Source of the DNA: Calliopum simillimum | Taxonomy: Eukaryota > Arthropoda > Insecta > Diptera > Lauxaniidae | Length of the DNA stretch: 64,000 nucleotides | Direction: 5' to 3' | NCBI GenBank assembly: GCA_951812925.1 | Contig: OX638369.1 | Location: 57,054,228 to 57,118,227 of the forward strand | Shown: in pieces, positions 54,097 through 63,005 of the stretch | Position numbering within the stretch: the first letter of the stretch is position 1 | How the letters are laid out: each line of letters starts with the position of its first letter | Notes under the pieces: model-generated | Databases searched by the model: none | The model's input: the letters and a program-made list of their open reading frames with translations, nothing else | Told to the model about the DNA's origin: nothing | Program-made: the position numbers and the translations under genes

Positions 54097-54889
54097 GGAT
54101 TAAGCATCAAAAATCACATCTGGAGTGACTACTTTCGTTTCCGGTTTTTGTTTGTGTTTTTCTTAAATACGAAAAAACCGATTTTTTTTAAAAAATAAAT
54201 GGTGCGGAAACGATACCTTTTATATGTATGTATGTATGTATGTATATATATATCCATATATATATATTACACATATATACATATATATGTGTACATAATA
54301 TGTATGTACACACCGAGATATACTCAAAAATCGTTAAAAAAACTAAAAGGTCGAAAAAAAAAAACGGCTGGACGTTCGATTTCGCGGATTGCGGATTTAG
54401 ATACTAGAAGGGTGGTATTTCAAAAAGTTAAAATTTTTTAAAAACCACCGTGAGGCATATTGTAGACTTACCCAATATTTTTTTTGAGCCTCAAATATTA
54501 CTACAGTCTCATGTTTTCCAAGAAAAATAATGGATTTTTTTTAATTTAGCTCGATTATATTTTTTCAAGTTTTATCTCAGATTTAGGTCACAATTCATAA
54601 AATTTTTATAAAATTGCATTTTTTAGTCAAGGGTTTGGGTTTTTTAAATGAACTTGTGCAGATAAAATCATATTTGAGTTCAAGACGTAGTCTCGAGAAA
54701 TTTTTTAATGGTTGTATCTTCAAAGATACAGTGAGCATTTAAGGGTTAAAAACCCTAAAAAATTACCTATGTATATTTTTACAGCCTGATTCAAAAATTT
54801 TATCAAGATTTTTAAACGGTCAAGTTGGCTTAATTTGAATTGTATACGTTTTTATAATAATAAAATTTAGAAAATCAATTTTCAACATA

Positions 54890-54953
54890 GCGCTTAGTTC
54901 AGATATTAGGATCGTCAGCTAGCAACGCAGAGGTCGTAGGTTCAATTCTCCAG
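54890..54953 (+). other. tRNA-like segment (left arm)
   Basis: gcgcttagttcagatattag resembles a tRNA 5' half with a weak A box, and ggttcaattctc (54939-54950) resembles a B box. Cloverleaf stems do not pair well, so it is probably a decayed tRNA-derived polymerase III promoter, not a working tRNA. Confidence 0.45.
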
Positions 54954-55487
54954 CGAACTTGAAAGTTTATTTTACTGTTTTTTTCATGTTTTTTTCTTTT
55001 TTCTTGGTTTCTTTTTTTTGAAATTTTTTCCAGTTCCAGTATTTTAGCAAATTTCACCTTAATGCTGTTTTTACCGCATGCACGGAACGTGTTACAGACG
55101 ACTGGCTCAAAGGAAGGTTGCACTTATTTCCGAAACATTTTTAACAAGATCCATTTCCAACTTAACGTTTCCAAAATACGAGCGGACAATGGTAGTGAGA
55201 TTTTCTGAATATCATGCGACATTAAATCATCCACAAGACTACGACACAAGGATGCAGGAAGTCAAAAATTTTGTATAAGCTCCTTTTGTGGAAAGGAACA
55301 TAGATCGCTGTTAACGTGAAGGAATCGCATTTGATATCTTGTTATTTTGTTTTCAGGGTTTTCTTCTTTGTCGTGTATCAAAATTGCAAACATCTACAGT
55401 TCTTCCATTTGTGCAGTTGTTAATTCAAATAAAAAGATGAAAATATAAAAATAAAATAATTTGTCAAAGGCAAAAGCCTTATTGAAT

Positions 55488-55552
55488 AAGCGGAATTGAA
55501 CCTACGACCTCTGCGTTGCTAGTTGATGATCCTACTATCTGAGCTAAGGCGC
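55488..55552 (-). other. tRNA-like segment (right arm)
   Basis: On the minus strand: an A box-like TAGCTCAGATAGTAGG (55531-55546) and a B box-like GGTTCAATTCC (55492-55502), closer to consensus than in the left arm. Stems are still imperfect. It faces the left-arm copy. Confidence 0.5.
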
Positions 55553-55674
55553 TATGTTGAAAATTGATTTTCTAAATTTTATTATTATAAAAACGTAAGC
55601 CAATTCGACCGTTTAAAAATCTTGATAAAATTACTAGACAAAAATTTTATCAAGAAATCACAGAATCAGGCTGT

Positions 55675-56237
55675 TAGTCTTTTTTTGATAAAACATTTTA
55701 TAAATTTGCGTTCCAATAAATTATAACGTAAATTATCAAAATTACACGACCTTCTACTCTCAGTTAAAATGTTGCTGTACATTGTACACCGCAAAACTTT
55801 TTTCTACTTTTGCACTGACGAGATGGGCATATTTAAAAGAAAGAAATTGATTTTAGTTGACTATTTCCAAAAATGTTGGCACTTTATAACTCAGCAATAT
55901 GACACAAACTTTTATATCCAGAATTTTTATCCAGCAAGTAAATACATTTTCTTAAAACGTTCCCACCGGCATTAACCCGTTAAGCTTTTCTTTTATGCTT
56001 TTAATCAAAGCAATTCTATTTTCCAAAGACAATGATGTTGACTACAAAGATTCTATATCTTCTAATATGGATTAAGAACTAGTTTTGATGTTCGCTAATT
56101 AACCCTTTATTTTATCTCTGGAAAAATTTTGTTGAGCCTCTCCAACTGCTTTGGATCAAAACTTTCAAATGTATCTACGACTTTTTTACTGTTTCGAAAA
56201 ACAAAGATGCAACGCTTTCAATTTAAAACTTATTGTA
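55675..56237. other. Non-coding stretch
   Basis: About 560 bp with no recognised gene or repeat. Confidence 0.35.
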
Positions 56238-57137
56238 TTGGGCGTACAACTTAAAAACCGGAATTTTTTAGCGAAATTTGATGCTTTATTGTGGAAAAAT
56301 GTTACAATATATGTTATTCAAAGTATTGTCCATTCGAAGCTACAACATTTCCCCATCTTTCAGGCAATTTATGAATTCCATCCCAAAAAAATTGCGCCGG
56401 CTTGGCGGCCAAAACCGAATCGAGCCAATTTTCGATATCTTGAACTTAAGTGAAGCGTATTCCTGATAGGGCATTCTGTATCGATCGGAACAAATAATAG
56501 TCTGATGGTGCAAGTTCTGGGCTATAAAGCGGGTGAGACAAAATTTCTCATCCGTTGTTTTCCGTTGTTTTCCAGGTAATTTTTGACTGGGGCAGCAATA
56601 TGTGGCCGAGCGTTATCGTGGTGGAAAATGATTGACTCATGTCTGGTCGCATACGATGGCCGCTCTGCCTGGATTTTCTGCTTCAATTGGATCAATTGTT
56701 GACGATAGAATTGAGCATTAATGGTTTGGCCACCTGGCAACAGCTCATAATGGATCACACCTAGCTGGTCCTGACCAGGACGTTCTTTGCCTTCGACATC
56801 AAAATAACCACTTTTAAACCGTCGAAACCACTCACGACAGCTTGATTAAGCTGGAGCATAGTCCCCATAAACTTCTACAAGAATGCGATGACTTTCGGCA
56901 GCTGTTTCTTTGCAAAAAAAAATGACCCCCGCAAATGCTGTCTTTTTCTCCAATTCTCGAAGTTATTCATCGTGAAAAATAATAATGATGCACACAAGAT
57001 AAAATTGTTTTGTTGACTGATTTTGACAGCTGTCAAATGTACCTTCAAAATGACATATATATAAAGTTCGAGCTTTCACGATATTTGTTAGTACGGACAT
57101 CCACCGTCAAATTCCGGTTTTTAAGTTGTACACCCAA
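56238..57137 (-). mobile_element. Internally deleted mariner element
   Basis: The terminal repeats TTGGGCGTACAACTTAAAAA and its near complement (ttttaagttgtacacccaa) are flanked by TA at 56236-56237 and 57138-57139. It is 900 bp long, shorter than an intact mariner. It is unrelated at its ends to the copy at 16197. Confidence 0.8.
56290..56970 (-). pseudogene. Broken mariner transposase
   Basis: Minus-strand fragments in several frames: helix-turn-helix remnants (ESHRILVEVYGDYAP, EWFRRFKSGYFDVEGKE), then directly MIHYELLPGGQTINAQFYRQ and the second-aspartate motif HHDNARPH, then C-terminal remnants. The section with the first aspartate is deleted and the frame is broken. Confidence 0.75.
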
Positions 57138-57204
57138 TAGAAAAGTGGCAAAAATATAAAAATCCACTAAAATGCCTTAAAAGAATGCCGTATACTATGG
57201 AAAA

Positions 57205-57300
57205 TTACCTTAAAACCAAAATTGCTAAAAAAGACATAATCCCCATTTCTAAAATAGGGAGTTTTTTTTGCCTTTTTTAGCAATTTTGGTTTTAAGGTAA
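57205..57300. repeat. Short perfect-stem inverted repeat
   Basis: attaccttaaaaccaaaatt pairs with aattttggttttaaggtaat with a stem of about 33 bp and a loop of about 30 bp. Probably the core of a small MITE. Confidence 0.65.
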
Positions 57301-57613
57301 TGGGGATTATATACGTGGGGACTATGTCACGGCACCGTGATTGGCATAGAGTATGGGAACAAAAAAAATCTATAGAAAATTCTAAAAAACTTTGCCCAAG
57401 AAATTTCGTTTCTTACGCAACAGGGGCCATAATCTTTTTCTTTAAAATCTAATTTAAATAATGTCAACATCTTTATTTTTCTATGGTATTGAAAAAACAA
57501 GTTTGTTCACTTTTTTATCCTTTTAAGTTAGGATATTTTCGAGAAAAAAAGACGATAAAGCAATTCTGAAGATGGACTCGAGTTTAACATCGCAAAATCG
57601 GAAATTGCAATTT

Positions 57614-57964
57614 TTATACCCTACACCCAGGGTATATTCACTTTGTCCTTCCGTTTGTAACGCAGAAAAGGAGGCGTAGCAGATATAGAAAAGTATATAT
57701 TCTTGATCAGCGTCACCTCCCAGTCGATATAGCCATGTCCGTCTGTCTGGCTGGCTGGCTGGATGTGCGTGGAAATACATTTTCTGGCAAAATTGAGCAT
57801 GATAATTCAATGAAATTTTGTACACTGGCACCATCGTCAAAGTTAGCTCGTGGGATTGAAAATGAGCGGAATCGGTCAACGGGCACGCCTACCGCCCATA
57901 CAAAAAATATATTCAAAATCTAACTTTAGGAGTATTTTTCACGCCAATGCAAACGAAATACACA
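57614..57964 (+). mobile_element. 3'-truncated DINE-1-like Helentron
   Basis: Starts ttataccctacacccaggg and holds the core (gatatagccatgtccgtctg near 57727), but stops before the tandem units and the GGCC/CTAG end. Confidence 0.75.
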
Positions 57965-58722
57965 GAGGGGGTTATAGTAAATCATTATTCTCGGGGAATT
58001 TTTCTCAAACTGTAATAGAGAAAACATGGCGGTTTGTTCAAAAAAGTAGACATTTAAACTTTCGATTCAGAAAAGAAATAGTTGCGTCATTATGATTGAG
58101 CTAACTCGGAACACTTCAACAAGGATACTGTAACCTAGTCCATAACATAAGTAGCCAAGTAAAAACATATTGGCGAAACTTTTCGCACTGCTATCAATTA
58201 TTGTGCAAACTGATCAATATTTTTGAGAAAAATAATCTGTCGTCCAAAAATTAGTATGAGTGTTCTTTATTAATTTAAATATTTTTTTTACATATAATTT
58301 TTATTATAATTATGTATAATTTTTTCGTTAATTTAATTTTAATGACTAAAATATATTACGAAATAATAGGGTTCTTTCTTCTCCTGCCTTAGTGGATGCA
58401 TCACACTTCTCTGCTAATTTTATTTTTTACACAAATCCTAATACATTACAAAACAACAAAAAAAGATCCGAAAAGGAAACAAAGGATGTTTAAAAAGCTA
58501 CAACGTCAACACTGCATTTTCCCATCCATTATATAATATAAGAATTTTGGGTTACTTTTTGTGTGTTAAACATGCTTGTTTTACGAATGAATTGTTATTT
58601 TCACCAATGATTTAATTAAAAAAAACAATTTATTTCCACCTGCGCGACCAAGCTTAAAAAGAAAGGAGTGTAGTGAATTTATAATGTAGATAAATGTTGC
58701 TTTACATAAACTTTAATCGCAT
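57965..58722 (-). other. Intergenic DNA and likely 3' UTR of DNAJA2-like gene
   Basis: AT-rich. Minus-strand AATAAA-type signals occur at several places near 58420-58640, downstream of the Hsp40 stop codon. No other gene is seen. Confidence 0.4.
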
Positions 58723-59403
58723 TTAAGCAGTCTGACATTGCACACCCTCAAAATGTGGACCACCTTCGTACTCCTCATCGTCGTCTTCGCCATGCGCTCC
58801 GTGAGCGCCATCTTCACCAAAAGGCTGTGGATCTGACAGTTTCACTTCTTCAGCTTCGGCGGGCATAGTAAATGGTTCACGTGGTGGTAGCACCTCTTCC
58901 AGTTTTTTCAACTGTTCTAGTGTTGCGAAATTATTATCTGGAAACACCACACGGAATTCCACGAATAAATCACCCTTTTCGAAGGGATTGTTTCGCAAAG
59001 GCATACCCTCTCCGGGTACAACTTTCATATCACCATGGCGAATAACTTCACCGGGTGTATTACGTATGCAAATATTCCGTCCATCCAAATGTTGAAAAAC
59101 ATGTTCGTAGCCACATAACGATTGTGTTAAATTCACAGTTATATTACGCAAGAAGAGATCATTCTGTCGACGAATAAATACAGGGTGTTCTTTTTGTATT
59201 AACATAACAACAAGATCACCACGATCGCCCACAAGTTGTTGGTTGCCTTCAGCAGGAAATGGGATTTTAAGCATGTTGGGAGCACCTTTTTCAATCGTGA
59301 TTTCACGTGTTTGTGAAACTTCACGTAATCCATTGCCAGAACATTTACTACAGCGGAGGTCTTCTTTAATGGTAGTGCACCGTCCAGAGCAGCTTTGACA
59401 AAC
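58723..59403 (-). CDS. DNAJA2-type Hsp40 co-chaperone, terminal exon
   Basis: 227 codons after a phase-0 acceptor (pyrimidine-rich, ending cacaag; exon starts GTTTGTCAAAGC). It begins in the last part of the zinc-binding domain (VCQSCSG, CSKCSGNG) and continues through the two substrate-binding beta domains (EHPVFIRRQNDLFL, LCGYEHVFQHLDGR, PGEVIRHGDMKVVPGEGMP, NPFEKGDLFVEF). It ends in an acidic tail and CQTA, a CaaX-like prenylation signal. Type A J-proteins deliver clients to Hsp70 and stimulate its ATPase. The EKGDLFVEF and LCG...HLDGR wording is closest to DNAJA2, for which Drosophila DnaJ-H is my best candidate name. The J domain and first zinc modules must lie on exons to the right, beyond 59403 and probably beyond the window. 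Confidence 0.9.
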   Translation of the reverse strand, partial: VCQSCSGRCTTIKEDLRCSKCSGNGLREVSQTREITIEKGAPNMLKIPFPAEGNQQLVGDRGDLVVMLIQKEHPVFIRRQNDLFLRNITVNLTQSLCGYEHVFQHLDGRNICIRNTPGEVIRHGDMKVVPGEGMPLRNNPFEKGDLFVEFRVVFPDNNFATLEQLKKLEEVLPPREPFTMPAEAEEVKLSDPQPFGEDGAHGAHGEDDDEEYEGGPHFEGVQCQTA

Positions 59404-59479
59404 CTTGTGAAGAAAAAAAATATTCATGCAGTTTAGTTCACTTACTAAAAGTTGTATTGTTTATGTTGGATTTATCTAT

Positions 59480-62420
59480 ATGGGTGATTCTCAGATAACT
59501 GTACTTTTAATGTCCTCTGGCGATTTCACCTATACAGTAGGCTTTTTTTTTCACAAAAAATTACGCTATAAGTTAGAAACAATGTTTTTCTAATAGAGCG
59601 TATCAATTTTACCACCAAATATTTATTGGTCTACTTTGAAAGTTTGCTAATGTACCCCAAATGTCACAAACGTGGCATGTCCCACCCCTACTTTTTATAC
59701 ACAAAACGATGAAAAACGACCAAAAAACGGAAATAGAACAGAAAACAAGTTACTACACATATTAAGTAAATACTTAAGGCTACAATATTCTGAGCTCATC
59801 TGCAGTTTTAAATAATTTTTATAGGGCACAATTTCGAATTGAAAACTGTCCCAGTCAATAGATTGCAATACATATGGGCTAATCCTGCGTTGCGAACGTT
59901 ACATTCGTACGCATATTTTTTAATCCTGAAGACGCTCTGAACGTTAAATTCGAATTTTACCTGGAGCGGTATGTTACCCTTTGAGAGTACTTTCAAAAGG
60001 CATTTAAAAATATTTCCTGGCTTGTATCAGTTACCATATAATCGTGCATAAAGTGCTGTTTGAACGTTACAAAAAACAGAAGTCGTTGTGGAGATCGATG
60101 TACATTTTCAAAATTTTTAGCAAATTTTGCAGTATAAACGAAAAAAGCAAAATCCTTCAAAGAAAGAGGAGTATTTGAGCATATCGAAACTGCTTTTGAA
60201 AGAATCAAAGAGTCCTTCGTTCGTTCAAAAATTTAGGTTTTATGTGTTGCGCACGTTACGCTGCGAACGTTACAATTTTTATTATGTATATACATTAGCT
60301 AAAGCAAAGTGGTTCAGTGCCTTTTTAACTACCTTAAACACAATATATTCACTTGGTTTATTTGTGGGAGAGGTTATAAAGAAGCGCAAGGCACAAAACA
60401 GTAAAATGTTTCCTCGTGACTGCCTCTAACGTGGTAAATACGATGTCATGGCTTATCCACTAAATCAATTTTTATGAAACTCCGATAGAAGATAGAACCC
60501 CAACAAACAATGTTAAAAATTTTGGTTTTTAGTATGTGCTGTTACGCTCCTAGCGGTAAAATGCACATCCATGGCTAAAACACTGCACTGATTACACAGT
60601 CCTGCGATGAAAAAAGTATGAGATCAGAGTAAGTAGGTGACTGTGATAGATTTTTGCTCGTTGAATCCGAATATGACATCCGATTTTCTCCATCACGTCT
60701 GAGATCCGAGTTATCCTTGATTTAAAGTGCATGAAACGCTATTTTCAGATATATGGTGTACATCCTGAAAGTAGTCTAGTTCACTTTGAAAAGTGGCATT
60801 GAATAACACTGAGCTTCTTCTTTTAAGCGTACTTTTCATTTTTTATATTGAATCATCAGTTTCCGAGATATCATCGATTGAAGTAAAGGTATCGCTAATC
60901 CCTGTAAAGGACTATATTCAATTTGTATACTTTTACTTTAACGGATGATATTTCGGAAACTAATGATCTAATTGGAAAAGTTAAAAGTACGCTTCAAAGA
61001 AGAAGCTCAGGGCTATTCAATGCCGCTGTCAAAAGTAAACTAGACTACTTTCAGGATGTACGCCATATGTCTTAAAATAGCGTTTCTTGCATTTTAAATC
61101 AAGAATAACTCGGATCTCAGACGTGATGGTGCAAATCGGAGGTCATATTTGGATTCAGCGAGCAAAAATCTATAACAGTCACCTACTCTGATCGGCTGCA
61201 CAATTGCAACAATTTTTAGAAAATTCGGAACAAAGAAGGAATCTAACAACCCTTGGTATAAAAGTGTACAGTATTGTACCGTGGAGGATCCAAGATTTAT
61301 CTATTTTATTCTTACAATAGCTTTTAAATAATTTCATTAATTTTAATTTTCCGTTGCGAACGTTACACAAGTTTATATTAAAAAAACTTAGCACTTCGTC
61401 ATATTTTAAAAACTTTTTTTTTTCTAAGCTTAAAGCGCGGCATCAGCTTTGTTTAAAATGCTAGAAGGTTCTAAAAAAAATTTATACTTTATTCCTATAT
61501 ATTTATAAAACCTTTTTTTCTGTTGCGAACGTTACAAAAAGTAGACTTTATTTTCTTAGCATTATTTATTATCTTCCTGTGGGAGCGTCCAAAGTTTTTC
61601 TTTCATCAAATTGTGAAAAATTGATGCGAAAAAAGTAAATCAAAGAATGGAGCACACAATGGTTGTTTTGAGCTATATTATGAACAGCCGAACAACACGT
61701 ATATTTCGAAAAAAAAATAAAAAATAAAAAAAATTGCTAGGTAGAGGAAGTTTTAGGACTGATTTTCATACTAGCGATTGCCGGATACAATTTTTCTGTT
61801 GATATTTTTAAGAGTATATATATGGCCTATTATTCAATAAATTAACAAAAGAAGAAGAGGCAACTTTTAAATTTTTCTCTTGGTTGACCTTTTTTCGGAT
61901 ATGCCCATATGCATTAATTCTGATCACTATCCATCACCCAAAGGTCATCATGTCAAGACGAGTCCGAAAAGAAATCTGTTTGCGTTTTATAGGGCAGTTT
62001 ATAAACAAAAGCAGTTTTTTTTTAAATTTATGGTCACAAACGTGGCACTCGGCACTCCCAGGTAGTACATTTTATTTTATGCATGAAACAATTTCTTTGT
62101 AGGATTTGCATACATGACCCCAAATTCTTTCGGAAAAATCTTAAACTCAAAAGCGTGCTTTACAATGAGCGATAAACTACAAAAATGTCACAAACGTGGC
62201 GCATCAAAAATGTCACAAACGTGGCACTTTTTATCAGTTTGCAAAAAAACATATTTTCATATAAAATTGAGTATACAGATGTTTAGTTGAAGGCTATTTA
62301 TTATGTTTTTAATGCAAAAATTTTTCTACACCATCAGAATCCTGAGTTATCCATGCTCAAAGTGAAAAAATCACTGTTTTGACATCTACTTAAAGCTATA
62401 GAACAAAAACAACGACAAGT
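59480..62420 (+). repeat. Dispersed repeat with GTTGCGAACGTTACA motifs, long copy
   Basis: Parts align with 30363-31330 (see there). GTTGCGAACGTTAC(A) or one-base variants occur at 59889, 60246-60274 (double), 61353 and 61522. TGTCACAAACGTGGCA (one with GG for TG) occurs at 59662, 62032, 62186 and 62211. The boundaries are estimates. Its nature is unknown; it contains the palindrome at 60622-61193. Confidence 0.5.
60622..61193. mobile_element. Foldback element of 572 bp
   Basis: gatcagagtaagtaggtgac at the left pairs with gtcacctactctgatc at the right. Inner pairs include ctgaaagtagtctagttcac with its complement, and the arms meet near 60905 around gaagtaaaggtatc / ttttactttaacgg. Same family as the split element at 5296-11216. 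Confidence 0.75.
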
Positions 62421-62624
62421 AAAATTAATTTTTGTCAATGGATTTAGACAGCCAAATTTATTATCAACAAGACATAATTTACCGTTTTACAATTGGATTC
62501 CCAGCTTCCGAGTTATCAGTGTTTAAAGTAAGGACATCTTTTTATAAAATACAAAGGATTTTTCGAGACCGAAAAGTTTCCAAAAATTAAGTTTTATTAT
62601 TTTTATCAATAACATATTTAATTA

Positions 62625-62821
62625 CAAAAATTTTGTGACCTTGCAGACCATAATCGCATGAAAAATGACAGTTCTATGCTAGATTTAGTGAATGACCCTA
62701 CTAAACTACTGCTTTGCAAATTAACAGAATCAAAACTGCATCTGCTCATTCACTAAATCCACAATAGAGCATTATTTTTTCATCCGATTTTAGTCTGCAA
62801 GGGCTTAAAATTTTTGTGATA
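62625..62821. repeat. Inverted repeat of about 200 bp
   Basis: tgcagaccataatcgcatga and ctagatttagtgaatga pair with tcattcactaaatccac and tcatccgattttagtctgca further right. Moderately diverged arms. Confidence 0.65.
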
Positions 62822-63005
62822 AATTATATTAGCCCAGGAAAATAAGACATTTTCTGCGAAAAAATTCCCAGTAGAAATTTTTCACCGGAATTGTCTTTAT
62901 TTATGCATGATACACAAACTGTGAAAAGTCCATTGCAAAGTCGTGTGCGCATAAAAAGTTATTAAGGCTCAAAGGTCGCTAAAATCAGTTTTTTGCAAAT
63001 ATCTC

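Larger units (their letters stand above)
38334..54452. mobile_element. Foldback element, CACGGTG class, split by two insertions
   Basis: The ends CACGGTGGTTTTTAAAAAAT and its complement are flanked by AGGC at 38330-38333 and 54453-54456. Left arm: 38334-38494 and 40265-41100. Right arm: 41100-41722 and 54097-54452. Interrupting sequence is a foldback element (38495-40264) and an LTR retrotransposon (41723-54096). The arms match closely, including gattgcggattt, the tatg microsatellite, cggaaacgatacc and gtaatagagcaattcta. Without insertions it would be about 2 kb and non-coding. It shares terminus and duplication length with 17387-18771. Confidence 0.8.
35660..54745 (-). mobile_element. piggyBac element, split by nested insertions
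   Basis: The termini CCCTTAAATGCTCA (35660) and TGAGCATTTAAGGG (to 54745) are each flanked by TTAA (35656-35659, 54746-54749), as expected for piggyBac. A subterminal hairpin motif, ggttgtatctt-NN-aagatacagtgagc, lies next to the right end (54710) and, imperfectly, inside the left end (35788). An inverted copy lies at 38251-38280. The transposase is on the minus strand near the left end. The element's own DNA is 35660-38333 and 54457-54745; the 16 kb between is a later insertion. Confidence 0.8.
54782..55674. mobile_element. Foldback element with tRNA-like arms
   Basis: Ends ACAGCCTGATT and AATCAGGCTGT. The arms pair through ttttatcaagatttttaaac, aaaatcaattttcaacat and acgcagaggtcgtaggttca, meeting near 55220. 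Each arm carries a tRNA-like segment pointing inward. The centre is single-copy and has no supported gene. Confidence 0.75.

Noticed and set aside
54890..55552. Functional tRNA genes
   Set aside because: Box-like sequences are present, but acceptor, D and T stems do not pair properly and no clear anticodon arm forms.
57328..57339. A restriction-like or regulatory palindrome CACGGCACCGTG as an operator
   Set aside because: No gene is nearby for it to control; listed above only as a weak transposon-scar candidate.
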